NCBI GenBank assembly: GCA_035409945.1
Contig: DAONQC010000005.1
Span: forward strand, 1-64,000
DNA: 64,000 nt
DNA from: MWEH01 sp035409945
GTDB lineage: Bacteria > Bacillota > Clostridia > Christensenellales > DTU072
Reading direction: 5' to 3'
The position numbers and the translations under genes were made by a program. This document shows positions 24,601 to 34,254 of this stretch, piece by piece (within the stretch, counting starts at the first letter, position 1; each line of letters opens with the position of its first letter). The notes beneath the pieces are model-generated. The model did no database searches. It had not been told where the DNA came from and was given only the letters and a program-made list of their open reading frames with translations.

Positions 24601-27600
24601 TATCCCAATTGAATGTATACCCTGTTCTTAATGGCTCTTCGGGAGCAATTATATCCCCACCATAATTAATCGTTGCAGTTTTTAATACAACATCCTCGGT
24701 ATCATTTAAAAATGTATACGTGTATTGCCTTACCACAGATGTATATATTGCCTGGAAAATCATATTTTCTGCTGGCATTGCATTTGGAATATTTTGATTC
24801 CATTTACTGAATGTATATGTGTATTCAGCAGTCGAGGCTTTGGTTGGAGTTGTTGGGCTAGATATATGTGCGCCATATCTTAAATTTAGCACACTATGTT
24901 CGTTACCTTCGTTAATAAATGTTGCTTTGTAATAATTTCTTTTGTAATAGACTTTTAGGGTAAGTTGTTCATCTGCAGTAATTATTCCACTCGTCAAAGT
25001 ATTAGGAGTTACAGTGTATGTAAAGCCTACATATTTATTTTCATAATTTGAAAGAGTGGCTATTGTGTCCGTTTCGCCTTCTTTAATTTCAGTATGATTA
25101 GCCACCAAAGTATACTCATTAGTCCCTACATTTTGTTGATAGTATTGGATAGTATACTTAGTATTTGTGTTTGCATCCCATTTAGCATAAAGTGTAATGC
25201 TTTCTGCTGGCATCGGCGTGTTAAACACATATTTAACTGAAAATGATTCATTATCTTTATACCATCCTTTAAAGGTATATCCTAGTTTTGTAGGTGCTTC
25301 AGGCTCGGTTACTGTAGTGTTATAATCTTGCGTTTTTGCGATAACATTGGTCCCACCTCTACTATTAAATGTAATGGTATATGAATTAATTACATACTTA
25401 GCTGTAACTGTAGTCGCTTGTGTGATATTTGAAAAGGCCACATCCCAACCATCAAAGGTATAGCCAGTTTTGGTTGGGTCAATTGGAGCAGTTGCACCTT
25501 TTCCATATTCTACATCCTCATTATGTAGAACAGTGGTACCATTATCATCATAAAATGTAACATTATATTTTCTTATTGTTCGATTATATAGAGCAGTTAT
25601 TGATAAACTATTTGCAGGCATTGTTATACTAGCAGGATCAGGATCCCACCCAGCAAATGTATATGTGTATTGTGCATCTTCTCCTTTTTGGGGGTCTGCT
25701 GCTGGTTTTGATATAGTACCTTGATATTCGACTTGTTTAGGTACGTCATATGTAGCGCCGTTGTTTATAAAAGTTACGGTATATGAATTTCTGTTGTAAT
25801 AAGCTTTCAATATTAGTGAGCCATTTCCTTCAATCGTGCCAGAAATCTTTGTATCAGCAGTTACAGTGTATGTAAAACCTGCGTATTTATTTTCATAATT
25901 TAATATGTGCGCTGTTTCGCCTGTTGTTCCTGTTTCATTCTGCGTATCACTTCCCTCAAGTGTATAATAACTACCTCCTAAACCTTGTTTAAAGTATTGA
26001 ATAGTGTATGCAGTATTTGTATTTGCCTCCCATTTAGCATAAAGTGTAATATTTTCAGCAGGCATCGGCGTATTAAACACATATTTAACTGAAAATGATT
26101 CATTATCCTTATACCACCCTTTAAAGGTATATCCAGTTTTATCAGGGTCCGCTGGTGGATTTACTGTAGTGTTATAATTTTGCGTTTTTTCTTCAACTGC
26201 GGTCCCACCTCTACTATTAAATGTAATGGTGTATGAATTAATGGTATATTTTGCTGTTACTATAGTCGCTTGTGTTATGTTTAAAAAGGGCACATCCCAG
26301 CCATCAAAGGTATAGCCAGTTTTGGTCGGGTCAATTGGAGCAGTTGCTGCACTTCCATATTCTACGCTTTCAGTTTTAAGAGTCGTTCCCCCTACATCAC
26401 TTAAAAATGTTACATCATAGCTTTTTATATTTGCTGTATAAGTTGCATTAAACGTTAAATTGTTTGCTGGCATTGTCATACCGGTAGGATCAGGATCCCA
26501 CCCCGCAAATGTATATGTGTATTGTGCATCAGTATTTTTTGTGGGGTCTGCTGCTGGTTTTGATATAGCACCTTCATATTTGACTTGTTTGGGTGTGTCA
26601 TACGTAGCGCCATTGTTTTTAAAAGTCGCAGTATATGAATTTCTATTATAATAAGCTTTTAATATTAGTGAGCCATTTCCTGCAATTGTGCCAGATAGTA
26701 TAGAATTTGTATTTGTAAAAGTAAAACCTTCAAACATGGTTAGATAGTTCTTTAAATATGCCTTCTCCCCAGTTGTTCCTTGCTGATAACTATAAGTATA
26801 TCTTTCATAATTACCTGTTAAACTTTGCTTATAGTATTCCTCCGTATATTTAGTGGTTGTATTTGCAGTCCACTTAGCATAAAGGGTAATATTTTCAGCT
26901 GGCATCGTACTAAACATATATAGACTTGAAAACGTTTCGTTATCGGTGTACCACCCTCCGAACACGTATCCAGTTCTCGTAGGCTCGGTCGGTGAAGTTA
27001 CTGTAGTGTTATAATTTTGCGTTTTTTCTTCAACTGCGGTCCCACCTCTACTATTAAATGTAATAGTATATTGGTTGATGGTATATGTTGCTATTACATC
27101 CGTATCGGTTACAATACTTGAAAAATCAGGAGCCCAAGCTTTAAATGTATATCCCGTTTTTATTGGGTCTATTGGAGCTTTTGCACCTTTTCCGTATTCT
27201 ACTTTTTGGGTATCACCTATAGCAGATCCACCATCTTCCGTTAAAAATCGGACATCATATTTTCTTATGGTTGGTGTGTATGTTGCATTAACTTTTACTT
27301 CGTTTGCTTGCATTGGATTACCAACGGGATTAGGATACCATCCAGCAAACATATATGTGTACTGTGCATCTTGCGGCTTCGTTGGTGTCGTTTCCGGAAT
27401 ATATGTTATAGTAGCACCATAGGTTACTTGTTGAACTTCTCCATATTGTACACCTTCATTCATAAATTTTAAATTGTATTTTCTTCTATTGTAATATGCT
27501 TTCAAAATTAATGAACCATCTCCCTTAATTTCCCCTGATAGTATAGACCCAGTGGAGATATATTGATAACCTGTATACTGATCAAGATAGTTTGTTATAT

Positions 27601-29905
27601 AAGCCATTTCCCCCGTTGTTCCCTTTCGGCTAGTGTCCGTGTTCTCCTGATAATCACCTGTTAGGTTTTGTAAATAATAGATAATCGTGTATGAAGTGTC
27701 TGTATTTGCATTCCACTTTGCATAAAGGGTAATATTTTCCGCTGGCATCCTATCAAATATATAATTATCTTCAAATGTTCCATTATCCGTATACCACCCA
27801 CCAAAGGTATATCCAGTTCTCGTAGGAGGCGTCGGTGGAGATACTTGAGTGTAATATCTTTGTGTTTTTGCATCAACAGTAGAACCACCTCTACTATTAA
27901 ATGTAATGGTATATGAATTTCTGTTATAGTAAGCTTTTAATACTAGTGAGCCGTTTGCTAAAATTGTCCCAGATAGTTCAGAATTAGTGTCAGTATATGT
28001 AAAGCCTGTGTATCTATTCATATAATTTGATATATATGCCACTTCTCCTGTTGTCCCTTCTAGATACTCTGTATACGTACCAGCCCTTATATAGTTAACA
28101 CCATCTAAGTCTTGCAAGTAGTATTCAATTGTATATGCTGTATTTGTACTTGGTGTCCAATGAGCTGTATACTCTCTATGCCCTTCACTGCCAGCTGGAA
28201 TGGTTACTGGTTTATTGTTTTCTCCAACCAAATCGGTTCCACTCCAGCCAGCAAAGGTATAGCCCTCTTTTGTTGGATTATTGATTATATAATTAGCATT
28301 TCCCCTGTAAGTTGAGGGGTTTTGAGGGTAATTATCTCCTCCATCCATATTGTATGTAATATTATAGGTGTTATACCGCCAATTAGCTGTATATGATTTA
28401 GGTTCAATATTAGTTACATCAAAAAACACATGTTTATTGTTGCTGCCTGAAAGCCCAGTTCCAGACCAGCCCGTAAACTCATATCCTTTTCTAACAGGTT
28501 CTTTTAATGATATTTTATTATCACTATAAACATTAAAACCTAGAAACGTTCCATAATTTAGCGTTAAGGTCATATCTGCTGTAGGATCTGCAAAAATCTT
28601 TTCTTTAATCCCTGGCTCCTTCCATATATTGGCAGCTTTATATGTATCGACGCTTCCACTTGGCACAAATATTTTAGCATTCGGATCGGTTAGTATCGGA
28701 GAGTCCCTAAAAACATATGTCTGTTGTAGTGTTGTCGGAGTATTACGTCGAAAAGTTATTGCAGTTAAATTTTTACAATCTTCAAAAGCCCCTCCAGCCA
28801 TCCCCAATATATTTGTGACACTACTGGGGATAGTAATATGAGATATAGATGTCCCTTTAAAAACAGCACTGTTTATTTTTAGTAAATTATCAGGTAGTAC
28901 AATCTTATTTATAAGAGTGCACCCCGCAAAAAGAAAGTCTTCTAACTCGTTAATACTATTTGGTAAAATTACCTCTTTTAATTTATCACAGTCCATAAAA
29001 GCCCCTCTTCTTAAAGAAGTTCTTGCTGATAAATCTACTGAAGTTAGATAATTATTACCGTCAAACGCATAAGGACCTATTGCGATATCTTGATTAGCTA
29101 ATAATTGGGATACAAGTGTGCCATGTGGTTTGTTAGCTGGATAATAAAGTAGTACACTCATATTTTTATTAAATAGAACACCATCGGAAGATGCAAAGTT
29201 AGTGGCATTTGACGCTATATTTACTGCTTCTAATACACGACAATTACCAAAAGGTCTCTCGTTTATATGCGGTTGATATGCTTCATATGGCGAAACATTC
29301 AAACCACTTGGAAGATTAATTTCCTCTAGGTAATAGTTGTTTGAAAAAGCATACGAAGCTATCTGTGTAATATCTGCTGATACGGTATACGTCTTTCCAA
29401 ACTTGCGTGCTGGATAACATACTAACGATTTAACTCCATCTTTATTTTTGTATAAAACACCATCAACGGAATAGTACTTTGAATTTGCATCTGTTTCTGT
29501 TATGGTGATACTTTCAAGTAAACTATTTTTTCGAAATGTCACTTCCAGTCCAATTCCTGAAAAATCCACCGCATCGGCTACGCTTGATGGGATTGTTATA
29601 TGTTTTAACCCATTCACATCATCTAAAACATAGAGGTTATAAAATCCTTGCACCGGTCTAGAACCATAAGTTTTAGGAATTGTAAGTGAAGTAACGGTTG
29701 GCAAGCAAGAGTAAACAGTACATGTATTATAATAGTCATCTATCCTGTAAGATAACCCATTTGAATCAGGTTCTGTAATTGTAATTGCTGCTTCTGCAGT
29801 TATTTTGGGTATTTGTATAGAAAATAATAACCCTAGTATCAGCAATAAAATAGCAATCAATATCATCGCTGATTTTATTATTGTTTTATTATACGACTTA
29901 TCCAT
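21647..29905 (-). CDS. Giant surface protein with leucine-rich and InlB B-repeats
   Basis: A 2752-residue surface protein. An N-terminal signal peptide/anchor helix (about residues 13-38) is followed by BspA-type leucine-rich repeats to about residue 440, then many InlB B-repeat (Listeria-Bacteroides) modules. These are recognisable by YTITFNSRGG...GYTF.GWY.D...LYAKW and TGYTFDGWD. A C-terminal membrane helix (LLWLYFLLSIMGGVGITIGVYF, split here as two parts of about 10 residues) ends in a basic tail KEKRKAKQVSGKK. There is no LPXTG motif, so it is probably anchored by the helix rather than by sortase. Inferred role: adhesion. GGAGG with 8-nt spacing precedes ATG 29905, and a spaced palindrome lies upstream. 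The frame is intact throughout despite its length. Confidence 0.93.
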   Translation of the reverse strand: MDKSYNKTIIKSAMILIAILLLILGLLFSIQIPKITAEAAITITEPDSNGLSYRIDDYYNTCTVYSCLPTVTSLTIPKTYGSRPVQGFYNLYVLDDVNGLKHITIPSSVADAVDFSGIGLEVTFRKNSLLESITITETDANSKYYSVDGVLYKNKDGVKSLVCYPARKFGKTYTVSADITQIASYAFSNNYYLEEINLPSGLNVSPYEAYQPHINERPFGNCRVLEAVNIASNATNFASSDGVLFNKNMSVLLYYPANKPHGTLVSQLLANQDIAIGPYAFDGNNYLTSVDLSARTSLRRGAFMDCDKLKEVILPNSINELEDFLFAGCTLINKIVLPDNLLKINSAVFKGTSISHITIPSSVTNILGMAGGAFEDCKNLTAITFRRNTPTTLQQTYVFRDSPILTDPNAKIFVPSGSVDTYKAANIWKEPGIKEKIFADPTADMTLTLNYGTFLGFNVYSDNKISLKEPVRKGYEFTGWSGTGLSGSNNKHVFFDVTNIEPKSYTANWRYNTYNITYNMDGGDNYPQNPSTYRGNANYIINNPTKEGYTFAGWSGTDLVGENNKPVTIPAGSEGHREYTAHWTPSTNTAYTIEYYLQDLDGVNYIRAGTYTEYLEGTTGEVAYISNYMNRYTGFTYTDTNSELSGTILANGSLVLKAYYNRNSYTITFNSRGGSTVDAKTQRYYTQVSPPTPPTRTGYTFGGWYTDNGTFEDNYIFDRMPAENITLYAKWNANTDTSYTIIYYLQNLTGDYQENTDTSRKGTTGEMAYITNYLDQYTGYQYISTGSILSGEIKGDGSLILKAYYNRRKYNLKFMNEGVQYGEVQQVTYGATITYIPETTPTKPQDAQYTYMFAGWYPNPVGNPMQANEVKVNATYTPTIRKYDVRFLTEDGGSAIGDTQKVEYGKGAKAPIDPIKTGYTFKAWAPDFSSIVTDTDVIATYTINQYTITFNSRGGTAVEEKTQNYNTTVTSPTEPTRTGYVFGGWYTDNETFSSLYMFSTMPAENITLYAKWTANTTTKYTEEYYKQSLTGNYERYTYSYQQGTTGEKAYLKNYLTMFEGFTFTNTNSILSGTIAGNGSLILKAYYNRNSYTATFKNNGATYDTPKQVKYEGAISKPAADPTKNTDAQYTYTFAGWDPDPTGMTMPANNLTFNATYTANIKSYDVTFLSDVGGTTLKTESVEYGSAATAPIDPTKTGYTFDGWDVPFLNITQATIVTAKYTINSYTITFNSRGGTAVEEKTQNYNTTVNPPADPDKTGYTFKGWYKDNESFSVKYVFNTPMPAENITLYAKWEANTNTAYTIQYFKQGLGGSYYTLEGSDTQNETGTTGETAHILNYENKYAGFTYTVTADTKISGTIEGNGSLILKAYYNRNSYTVTFINNGATYDVPKQVEYQGTISKPAADPQKGEDAQYTYTFAGWDPDPASITMPANSLSITALYNRTIRKYNVTFYDDNGTTVLHNEDVEYGKGATAPIDPTKTGYTFDGWDVAFSNITQATTVTAKYVINSYTITFNSRGGTNVIAKTQDYNTTVTEPEAPTKLGYTFKGWYKDNESFSVKYVFNTPMPAESITLYAKWDANTNTKYTIQYYQQNVGTNEYTLVANHTEIKEGETDTIATLSNYENKYVGFTYTVTPNTLTSGIITADEQLTLKVYYKRNYYKATFINEGNEHSVLNLRYGAHISSPTTPTKASTAEYTYTFSKWNQNIPNAMPAENMIFQAIYTSVVRQYTYTFLNDTEDVVLKTATINYGGDIIAPEEPLRTGYTFNWDKAFSTISSNITIKATYTINSYTITFDSRGGDAVNPITENYNTLVTAPAVPTRLGYTFGGWYVDNETFENAFDFTNLNMPATDTALYAKWDAKTNTKYTIQYYQQNIDNDEYSLYFTSNKTGTTDTIATVTHYETRYPGFNCIVTAGSVHSGKITADEQLVLKVYYNRNYYIVTFINNGEEYDSQDKKYGANVTLPANPTKPATAQYTFTFDGWDKAIPATIPAENITITATYTVAINSYDVIFLSDEGGTTLKTERVAYGSGATAPLNPTKTGHTFNGWDKSFSNITQATTVTAKYVVNLYTITFNSNGGTNVDAKTANYGTNVIKPEAPTRIGYTFIDWYTDNETFENAFDFTNLKMPATDTTLYAKWNANTNTKYKVEYYKQNLEDDDYTLDVTENLEGTTNTSVSVVDFENKYVGFAYASTNSNTYGIIEANGSLTLKIYYTRNIYMATFINENQEYNSQNIKYGGEITVPANPAKARTQEFTYTFARWDKEVPITISQSITFAAVYTQTKNKYTVTFKDYNESVLKTQNVEYGSGAIAPADPNRVGYSFIGWDKTFENIVNNLVVKAKYSINQYTYTFYDADEKTVLKTKTVNYGSEIVEPAYPAKARTQEFTYTFSRWDKVVPETISEDISFRPIYTSVTNKYTVTFKNYDGSTIGEPQEVAYGSSATAPATPSRIGHTFSEWAPADFSNIMGPLTVVAQYSTNRYQITFNANGGTVVNAITLGYEYPVVLPENPIKEGYAFMGWYKDMSLTEKYVATTMPAENIVLYAKWAELVDIASFISDTNLNNMLSSINIPLGEEYETLELLEETYKDVKQGHTLKNWIYKDSSTSEESVITEETVFDYAGGFEILANYEANTYTLNFYSNYSGADAIAPTTVTYDTAIALPQAPTREGYEFAGWYNGDQRVEDGNTFLSADDVSLVARWDSIVTAVPETKQPDLLWLYFLLSIMGGVGITIGVYFTVGFVKEKRKAKQVSGKK
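23450..27930 (-). repeat. About 840-bp supermodule repeats inside the InlB-type gene
   Basis: A super-unit of about 280 residues (one T-x-Y-T-x-x-Y-Y segment plus several B-repeats) recurs. Its marker segment (NTNTKYTIQYYQQN-like) is found near 27690, 26850, 26010, 25165, 24325 and 23490, spaced 835-845 bp, with one more at 28140. The nucleotide similarity between neighbours is strong (for example AAATGTAATGGTATATGAAT recurs), so unit number may vary by recombination. Confidence 0.85.
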
Positions 29906-29956
29906 AGCTTAATCCTCCGATCGCAATTTGAACATTAAAAACTCAAAGCGAAAATA

Positions 29957-29973
29957 TATCACTAACCGTGATA
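29957..29973. promoter_or_regulatory. Spaced palindrome upstream of the InlB-type gene
   Basis: TATCAC-TAACC-GTGATA, about 50 bp upstream of the start codon. Candidate operator. The rest of 29906-30226 is AT-rich; a TATAAT at 30190-30195 is the likely -10 of the MFS gene. Confidence 0.5.
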
Positions 29974-30226
29974 ACATCCTAATTTAAGTCTAGCATAACC
30001 ATTGAAAATTTCAATACAAAACACTTTAATAATAAATAACTTAATATTGAAAATTATTTAAACAAAAAACTGCCATTAACTAGCAATCTAAAACCTTCCA
30101 AACTTTTTTGAAAACTTGCTATATATCATGTCATCTATAGCTAATTATATTTCCAAAAACCCTATCTTTTATCCAACCTTGTTAAATGGTATAATGATTT
30201 TATATTACTTAATTTGAGGTTTCAGT

Positions 30227-31627
30227 ATGGGAAAAACAAAAGCTAATTCGCTCGGTGCAAAAACTTGGACTGGTATTGTGATATTTGGTCTTGTTGGACA
30301 AATAGCATGGGTTCTTGAAAACATGTACTTTAATATTTTCATGGATAGAACAGTAACTCGCGATCCTGTTGCTATTTGGGTAATGGTCGCAGCTTCTGCT
30401 GTTGTCGCAACACTATTTACCCTTCTAGCAGGAATTTTTAGTGATAAACGAGGAAGAAGGAAGAAGTTAATTAGTATAGGCTATATCATATGGGGTTTTA
30501 CCGTTATGATATTTGCAGCTATTTCTGTTGAAAATACAATGAAAGTATTTAAAATGGAACAGTCTAAAGCTATTACTTTTACAGTCGCTATCATTGTTTT
30601 TATGGACTGTGTAATGAGTGCTCTAGGCTCTACTGCAAACGATGCTGCTTTTAATGCTTGGATTACCGATATCACTGATGAAACAAATAGAGGCTCAACT
30701 GATGCAGTGCTCGCCATTATGCCACTACTTGCAACTGGTATTATTTTCGGTGCATTCGACTGGATGACACAAGATACTTGGAGATATCTAGATGGAACCG
30801 AAGGCGCTGCTTGGAAAGAAGGTGCTACACTAGTCACAAACGGTAATTGGGTAATGTTTTTCTTAATTATCGGAGGTCTTGTTTCGCTTGCTGGAGTAAT
30901 AGGATTATTTTTAGTTAAGGATAGTAAAGACTTAAAACCTAACAAGGAGATTAGTTACAAAGATATCATTTATGGATTTAAACCTTCCGTTATGAAGGAA
31001 AATAAAAATCTATATTTTACATATTTAGCTATGGCTATTTCAGGAATAGCAAATAACACATTTATGCCCTATATCATTATATACATTGAAAGGACTCTTG
31101 GAATTCAAAACTATATTTTAGCTATAGCTATAGTTGGAGGACTTGCTGCTATTGGAAGCGTGGTTTTAGGTATCCTATACGATAAGTATGGAAGGCGCAA
31201 GTTTGTAATACCTATGTTTGTAATATACATTCTAGGAGCTGTACTTACTGTATTCGCTAGTCCCATTACATTTAAAAATGGGCCTACTCCACTATGGTCC
31301 TTTGCCATATCTGGATTTTTGCTGATGTTTGCTAGTTTAGGGCTTTCTTCTATTTTAGCAGCTTCTATTAGAGACTGGACGCCAACTGATAAAGTGGGAT
31401 TATTCCAAGGAGTTAGGCTATCATTTATGGTGCTGATACCAATGGTTATTGGACCAATCTTTACAGTAATAATTACAAGGCTTGGAACACCGGCAGGTGT
31501 CGATCAATTCGGTGAGCCATTATATAACTATCCACCTCAAATGTTTGCCCTTGCTGCAGCCGTTCAGTTTATAAACTTACCAATAGTTCTTAAACTTAGA
31601 AAGTCATTAAAGGAAAACTTAATGTAA
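30227..31627 (+). CDS. Major facilitator superfamily transporter
   Basis: A 466-residue, 12-helix secondary transporter. Motif A is seen after helix 2 (GIFSDKRGRRKK) and again in the second half (YDKYGRRK), giving the usual two-fold symmetry. A long hydrophilic stretch between helices 5 and 6 (DWMTQDTWRYLDGTEGAAWKE) is unusual and probably outside the cell. The general look is that of the sugar (GPH/SLC45-like) branch, but the substrate cannot be told. GAGG precedes ATG 30227. The last 40 bp are duplicated about 70 bp downstream. Confidence 0.9.
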   Translation: MGKTKANSLGAKTWTGIVIFGLVGQIAWVLENMYFNIFMDRTVTRDPVAIWVMVAASAVVATLFTLLAGIFSDKRGRRKKLISIGYIIWGFTVMIFAAISVENTMKVFKMEQSKAITFTVAIIVFMDCVMSALGSTANDAAFNAWITDITDETNRGSTDAVLAIMPLLATGIIFGAFDWMTQDTWRYLDGTEGAAWKEGATLVTNGNWVMFFLIIGGLVSLAGVIGLFLVKDSKDLKPNKEISYKDIIYGFKPSVMKENKNLYFTYLAMAISGIANNTFMPYIIIYIERTLGIQNYILAIAIVGGLAAIGSVVLGILYDKYGRRKFVIPMFVIYILGAVLTVFASPITFKNGPTPLWSFAISGFLLMFASLGLSSILAASIRDWTPTDKVGLFQGVRLSFMVLIPMVIGPIFTVIITRLGTPAGVDQFGEPLYNYPPQMFALAAAVQFINLPIVLKLRKSLKENLM

Positions 31628-31740
31628 TTCCTGTGAGAACAATAGTGATAGCATTTCATATCACTATTGGAGTTAACTTTAACCGATAAAACGTGTGGTT
31701 CTTTAACTTAGAAAGACCCTAAAGGAAAACTTAATGTAAA
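31586..31740 (+). repeat. Duplicated 3' end of the MFS gene
   Basis: 31586-31628 (gene end) and 31698-31740 align over 43 bp with about 38 identities at an offset of 112. AAAGGAAAACTTAATGTAA, including the stop codon, is identical. Confidence 0.85.
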
Positions 31741-31756
31741 ATCTTTCGGAACAAAA

Positions 31757-31793
31757 TAATACCAGTAACAACACTTGGTTATTACTGGTATTT
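31757..31793. terminator. Convergent terminator hairpin
   Basis: AATACCAGTAA...TTACTGGTATT with a 13-nt loop lies between the MFS gene and the convergent minus-strand gene. T tracts are short on both sides, so strength is uncertain. Confidence 0.6.
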
Positions 31794-31864
31794 AAGTCAA
31801 ACTTCCCGCGAGTTGAATCTTTTGTTACAACTCTTTCGTTTTTAGTTGTAATTTATTGTTTATT

Positions 31865-32290
31865 TTAGTCTACAATAGCTGAAAGCTTATTTACTATGCT
31901 AGGTAGATTTTGTTCTATATGTGCCATATCTCCATTCTCACCAACAAGAGAGTTTAGTTCTTCTAAAGCACTTTCTAAAACTTCTATTTTTACTCTGAAC
32001 TTATATATCTCTTTTTCTTTCATTATTCCAGAGTAGTAGTATGCTGCGGATTTAATTAGGTTTTTTGCAGTTATGATGTTAAACCCTGCACGCAACTTCC
32101 CTGTTACAGCTCGTTTTAAATACCTAATTGCTTTTTTAACAAGTTTATTAGCTTCCTTGTCGGGTCTAATTCTTTTTAGAATAACGAGTAACACTGCACA
32201 AATAACTATTACTGCTACTAAGGCTAGTGGATATGTCCACCATAGTTCTGGAGGAAGCTCAGCTGGAATTGCAAGTATTAAATTATTCAT
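31865..32290 (-). CDS. Small membrane protein coupled to MscS
   Basis: A 141-residue protein I do not recognise. One membrane helix (about 17-40) is followed by a basic, helical cytoplasmic region (KEANKLVKKAIRYLKRAVTGKL) and a C-terminal acidic coiled part. Its start overlaps the end of the MscS gene by 8 bp, so the two are cotranslated and it may modulate or bind the channel. Confidence 0.75.
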   Translation of the reverse strand: MNNLILAIPAELPPELWWTYPLALVAVIVICAVLLVILKRIRPDKEANKLVKKAIRYLKRAVTGKLRAGFNIITAKNLIKSAAYYYSGIMKEKEIYKFRVKIEVLESALEELNSLVGENGDMAHIEQNLPSIVNKLSAIVD

Positions 32291-33134
32291 CTCCCACCTC
32301 CTCTTCTTCTATAATATCATTTCCTATAGTATCACCAGAGGAACTAATCTCATGTACTCTACGAGATAGTGTAATTCCTTCTTTTTGGAATCTTGTAAAC
32401 AATGCTTCTAAAAACGCATCACGCACACTCCAAAATTCAGAATTGTTTGCCCAGGCTCTAACTTTAAGCTCTATACCTAATTCAGATACCCCGAAAACCA
32501 TTACTGCAGGAGCTGGATAATCTAAAATACCAGGTATGCCTTTTGCAACTTCATATATGATTTCCCTCACCTTTGGTATATCGCTTTTTGCAGAAATCAT
32601 TAATGATGTATCCATTCTTCTTGTAGGTCTTTCGGAATAGTTATATAAGCTAGATCCAATAACTGCTTTGTTTGGTACTCTTATTGTAATATTATCCACC
32701 GATGTTAAAATCGTTGAGGTTATTTTTATTTTCTTAACTGTGCCTTCTACTCCACCTACGCTGATAAAATCATTTTCTTTAAAAGGTTTAGTAAATATCA
32801 TAATTACACCAGCAACTAAATTAGATAGTATATCTTGCAGTGCTAGTCCAACTGCGAGCCCTGATGCAGCTATTATAATCACTATTTGCGTAGTATCAAT
32901 ATTGAATACATCCATTATGATAAAGAACAAAAACAGTGCAAGCATAGATGTTGCAAGGGATTGAATAAACGATGCAACACTGCCATCTATTTTAGACTTA
33001 CTGAAAATAGCTCTTAAAATTAGCACTACTATTTTTATAACAACAATGCCAAACATTAAAACAGCAATAGCTTCTAAAATATTTACGCCAGTGCCTTTAA
33101 AAAAGCTAATCATTACTTGTTTAAAGTTTTCCAT
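32283..33134 (-). CDS. Small-conductance mechanosensitive channel MscS family
   Basis: A 283-residue channel that opens on membrane tension to release solutes. Three membrane helices lie at about 15-40, 58-80 and 88-120. The pore helix has the family wording SGLAVGLALQDILSNLVAGV, followed by the cytoplasmic beta domain (FISVGGVEGTVKKI, RVPNKAVIGSSLYNYS) and alpha/beta cage. Length equals E. coli MscS. GGAGG precedes the ATG. Confidence 0.95.
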   Translation of the reverse strand: MENFKQVMISFFKGTGVNILEAIAVLMFGIVVIKIVVLILRAIFSKSKIDGSVASFIQSLATSMLALFLFFIIMDVFNIDTTQIVIIIAASGLAVGLALQDILSNLVAGVIMIFTKPFKENDFISVGGVEGTVKKIKITSTILTSVDNITIRVPNKAVIGSSLYNYSERPTRRMDTSLMISAKSDIPKVREIIYEVAKGIPGILDYPAPAVMVFGVSELGIELKVRAWANNSEFWSVRDAFLEALFTRFQKEGITLSRRVHEISSSGDTIGNDIIEEEEVGDE

Positions 33135-33228
33135 TAACGCCCTCCTTTATTTTTTTTTGCTGTCATTACTTTAATATATTTACTATAAAAAAGCAAAGAT
33201 TTACACCTTACGCCATTAATATAAAGCC

Positions 33229-33343
33229 ACTTGGTGTATCATTTCAGTTTTTAAACCACAACTTACAAGTACTTTGCCGTAGTTATCAATTCACAAGGTA
33301 CATCTCTTCAGTTTTTAAACTACCATTTGAAAGTACTTATGCC
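33229..33343. repeat. Diverged 64-bp-offset duplication
   Basis: 33229-33278 and 33292-33343 align: TTCAGTTTTTAAAC is identical, then AAGTACTTTGCC against AAGTACTTATGCC. CTTATGCCATTA recurs further on. It fills most of the 347-bp region 33135-33481, which has no gene. Confidence 0.75.
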
Positions 33344-33481
33344 ATTACTTATGCCATTATAATAAAGTCTCACGGCACACATTCTCTGTATATAGAAAGT
33401 ATTGTGTCTGGACTTATGCCATTATCAAAAGACACAAGGTACACAAATGGATTAATGTGTATATGTTAAGATTAGTGTATA

Positions 33482-34099
33482 TCAAACTGATTTAGCTTCT
33501 TTTACTTTATCTAGAATATATGCCTTTATATCTTGAACCGCATTATTTTTAACGCCTTTTTTATCTAGAATAATTCTATATCCACTTTTCATTTCAACTA
33601 TTATAAGACCGAGGATAGAATGTATTTTTTTAACATCTTTATATTCAAAAACACTAACCATCTTATTTACAGAATTACGCATAACTATTTCTTTTCCAAA
33701 ATAAAATGACAATACAAAATCACCTGTTAATCCGTACTTTTTATATTGGCTTTGCATGCCTTTAGTCATAGAGAAGTTTGAAAGCGCTGCCATTATCGGA
33801 ATCATAACAAGACCTAGTGCAAAAAATGCAATTCCCAGTAGTCTTAAGTTGTCATTTTTAACTAGATACATAACTCCTATTCCTATAAATAAAAGTATCA
33901 CAAGTATATAGATTAATGATATTGGGAATTTAAAAGTATTAGCCCAGGCATATTTGTATAAAAACTTGGTTGAATATGTACTATCTACTATTACCCCAAC
34001 ACCTTGTTCTTTTTTGCTCTCCTCAAAGTTACTGGTGCCCTCTGAATCTTTATTGATTATCTTTTCATCACTTACATGCTCTACGGTTTGGTCACTCAT
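33482..34099 (-). CDS. Membrane protein, YcxB-like
   Basis: A 205-residue protein with a hydrophilic, acidic N-terminus (about 45 residues), two membrane helices (about 58-80 and 84-107) and a C-terminal soluble beta-rich domain. That domain (VLSFYFGKEIVMRN..., FEYKDVKKI, LDKKGV) resembles the YcxB-like C-terminal domain found in many Firmicutes membrane proteins. Function unknown. It precedes the giant MBG-repeat gene on neither side closely enough to prove an operon. Confidence 0.65.
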   Translation of the reverse strand: MSDQTVEHVSDEKIINKDSEGTSNFEESKKEQGVGVIVDSTYSTKFLYKYAWANTFKFPISLIYILVILLFIGIGVMYLVKNDNLRLLGIAFFALGLVMIPIMAALSNFSMTKGMQSQYKKYGLTGDFVLSFYFGKEIVMRNSVNKMVSVFEYKDVKKIHSILGLIIVEMKSGYRIILDKKGVKNNAVQDIKAYILDKVKEAKSV

Positions 34100-34254
34100 T
34101 ACGTTTTACCCCTAGTTAGTTAATATCATTTTTGTTCTTGAGTTGAGTTATTATATACCTTTTACAGTTAAAAGGCACTATCGCTAGTGCCTTAAACTGT
34201 TTGAAAGATAAGTTTGCTAGTTTAAATGCCTTTTTAAGCCTTTTAAACTTTTAA

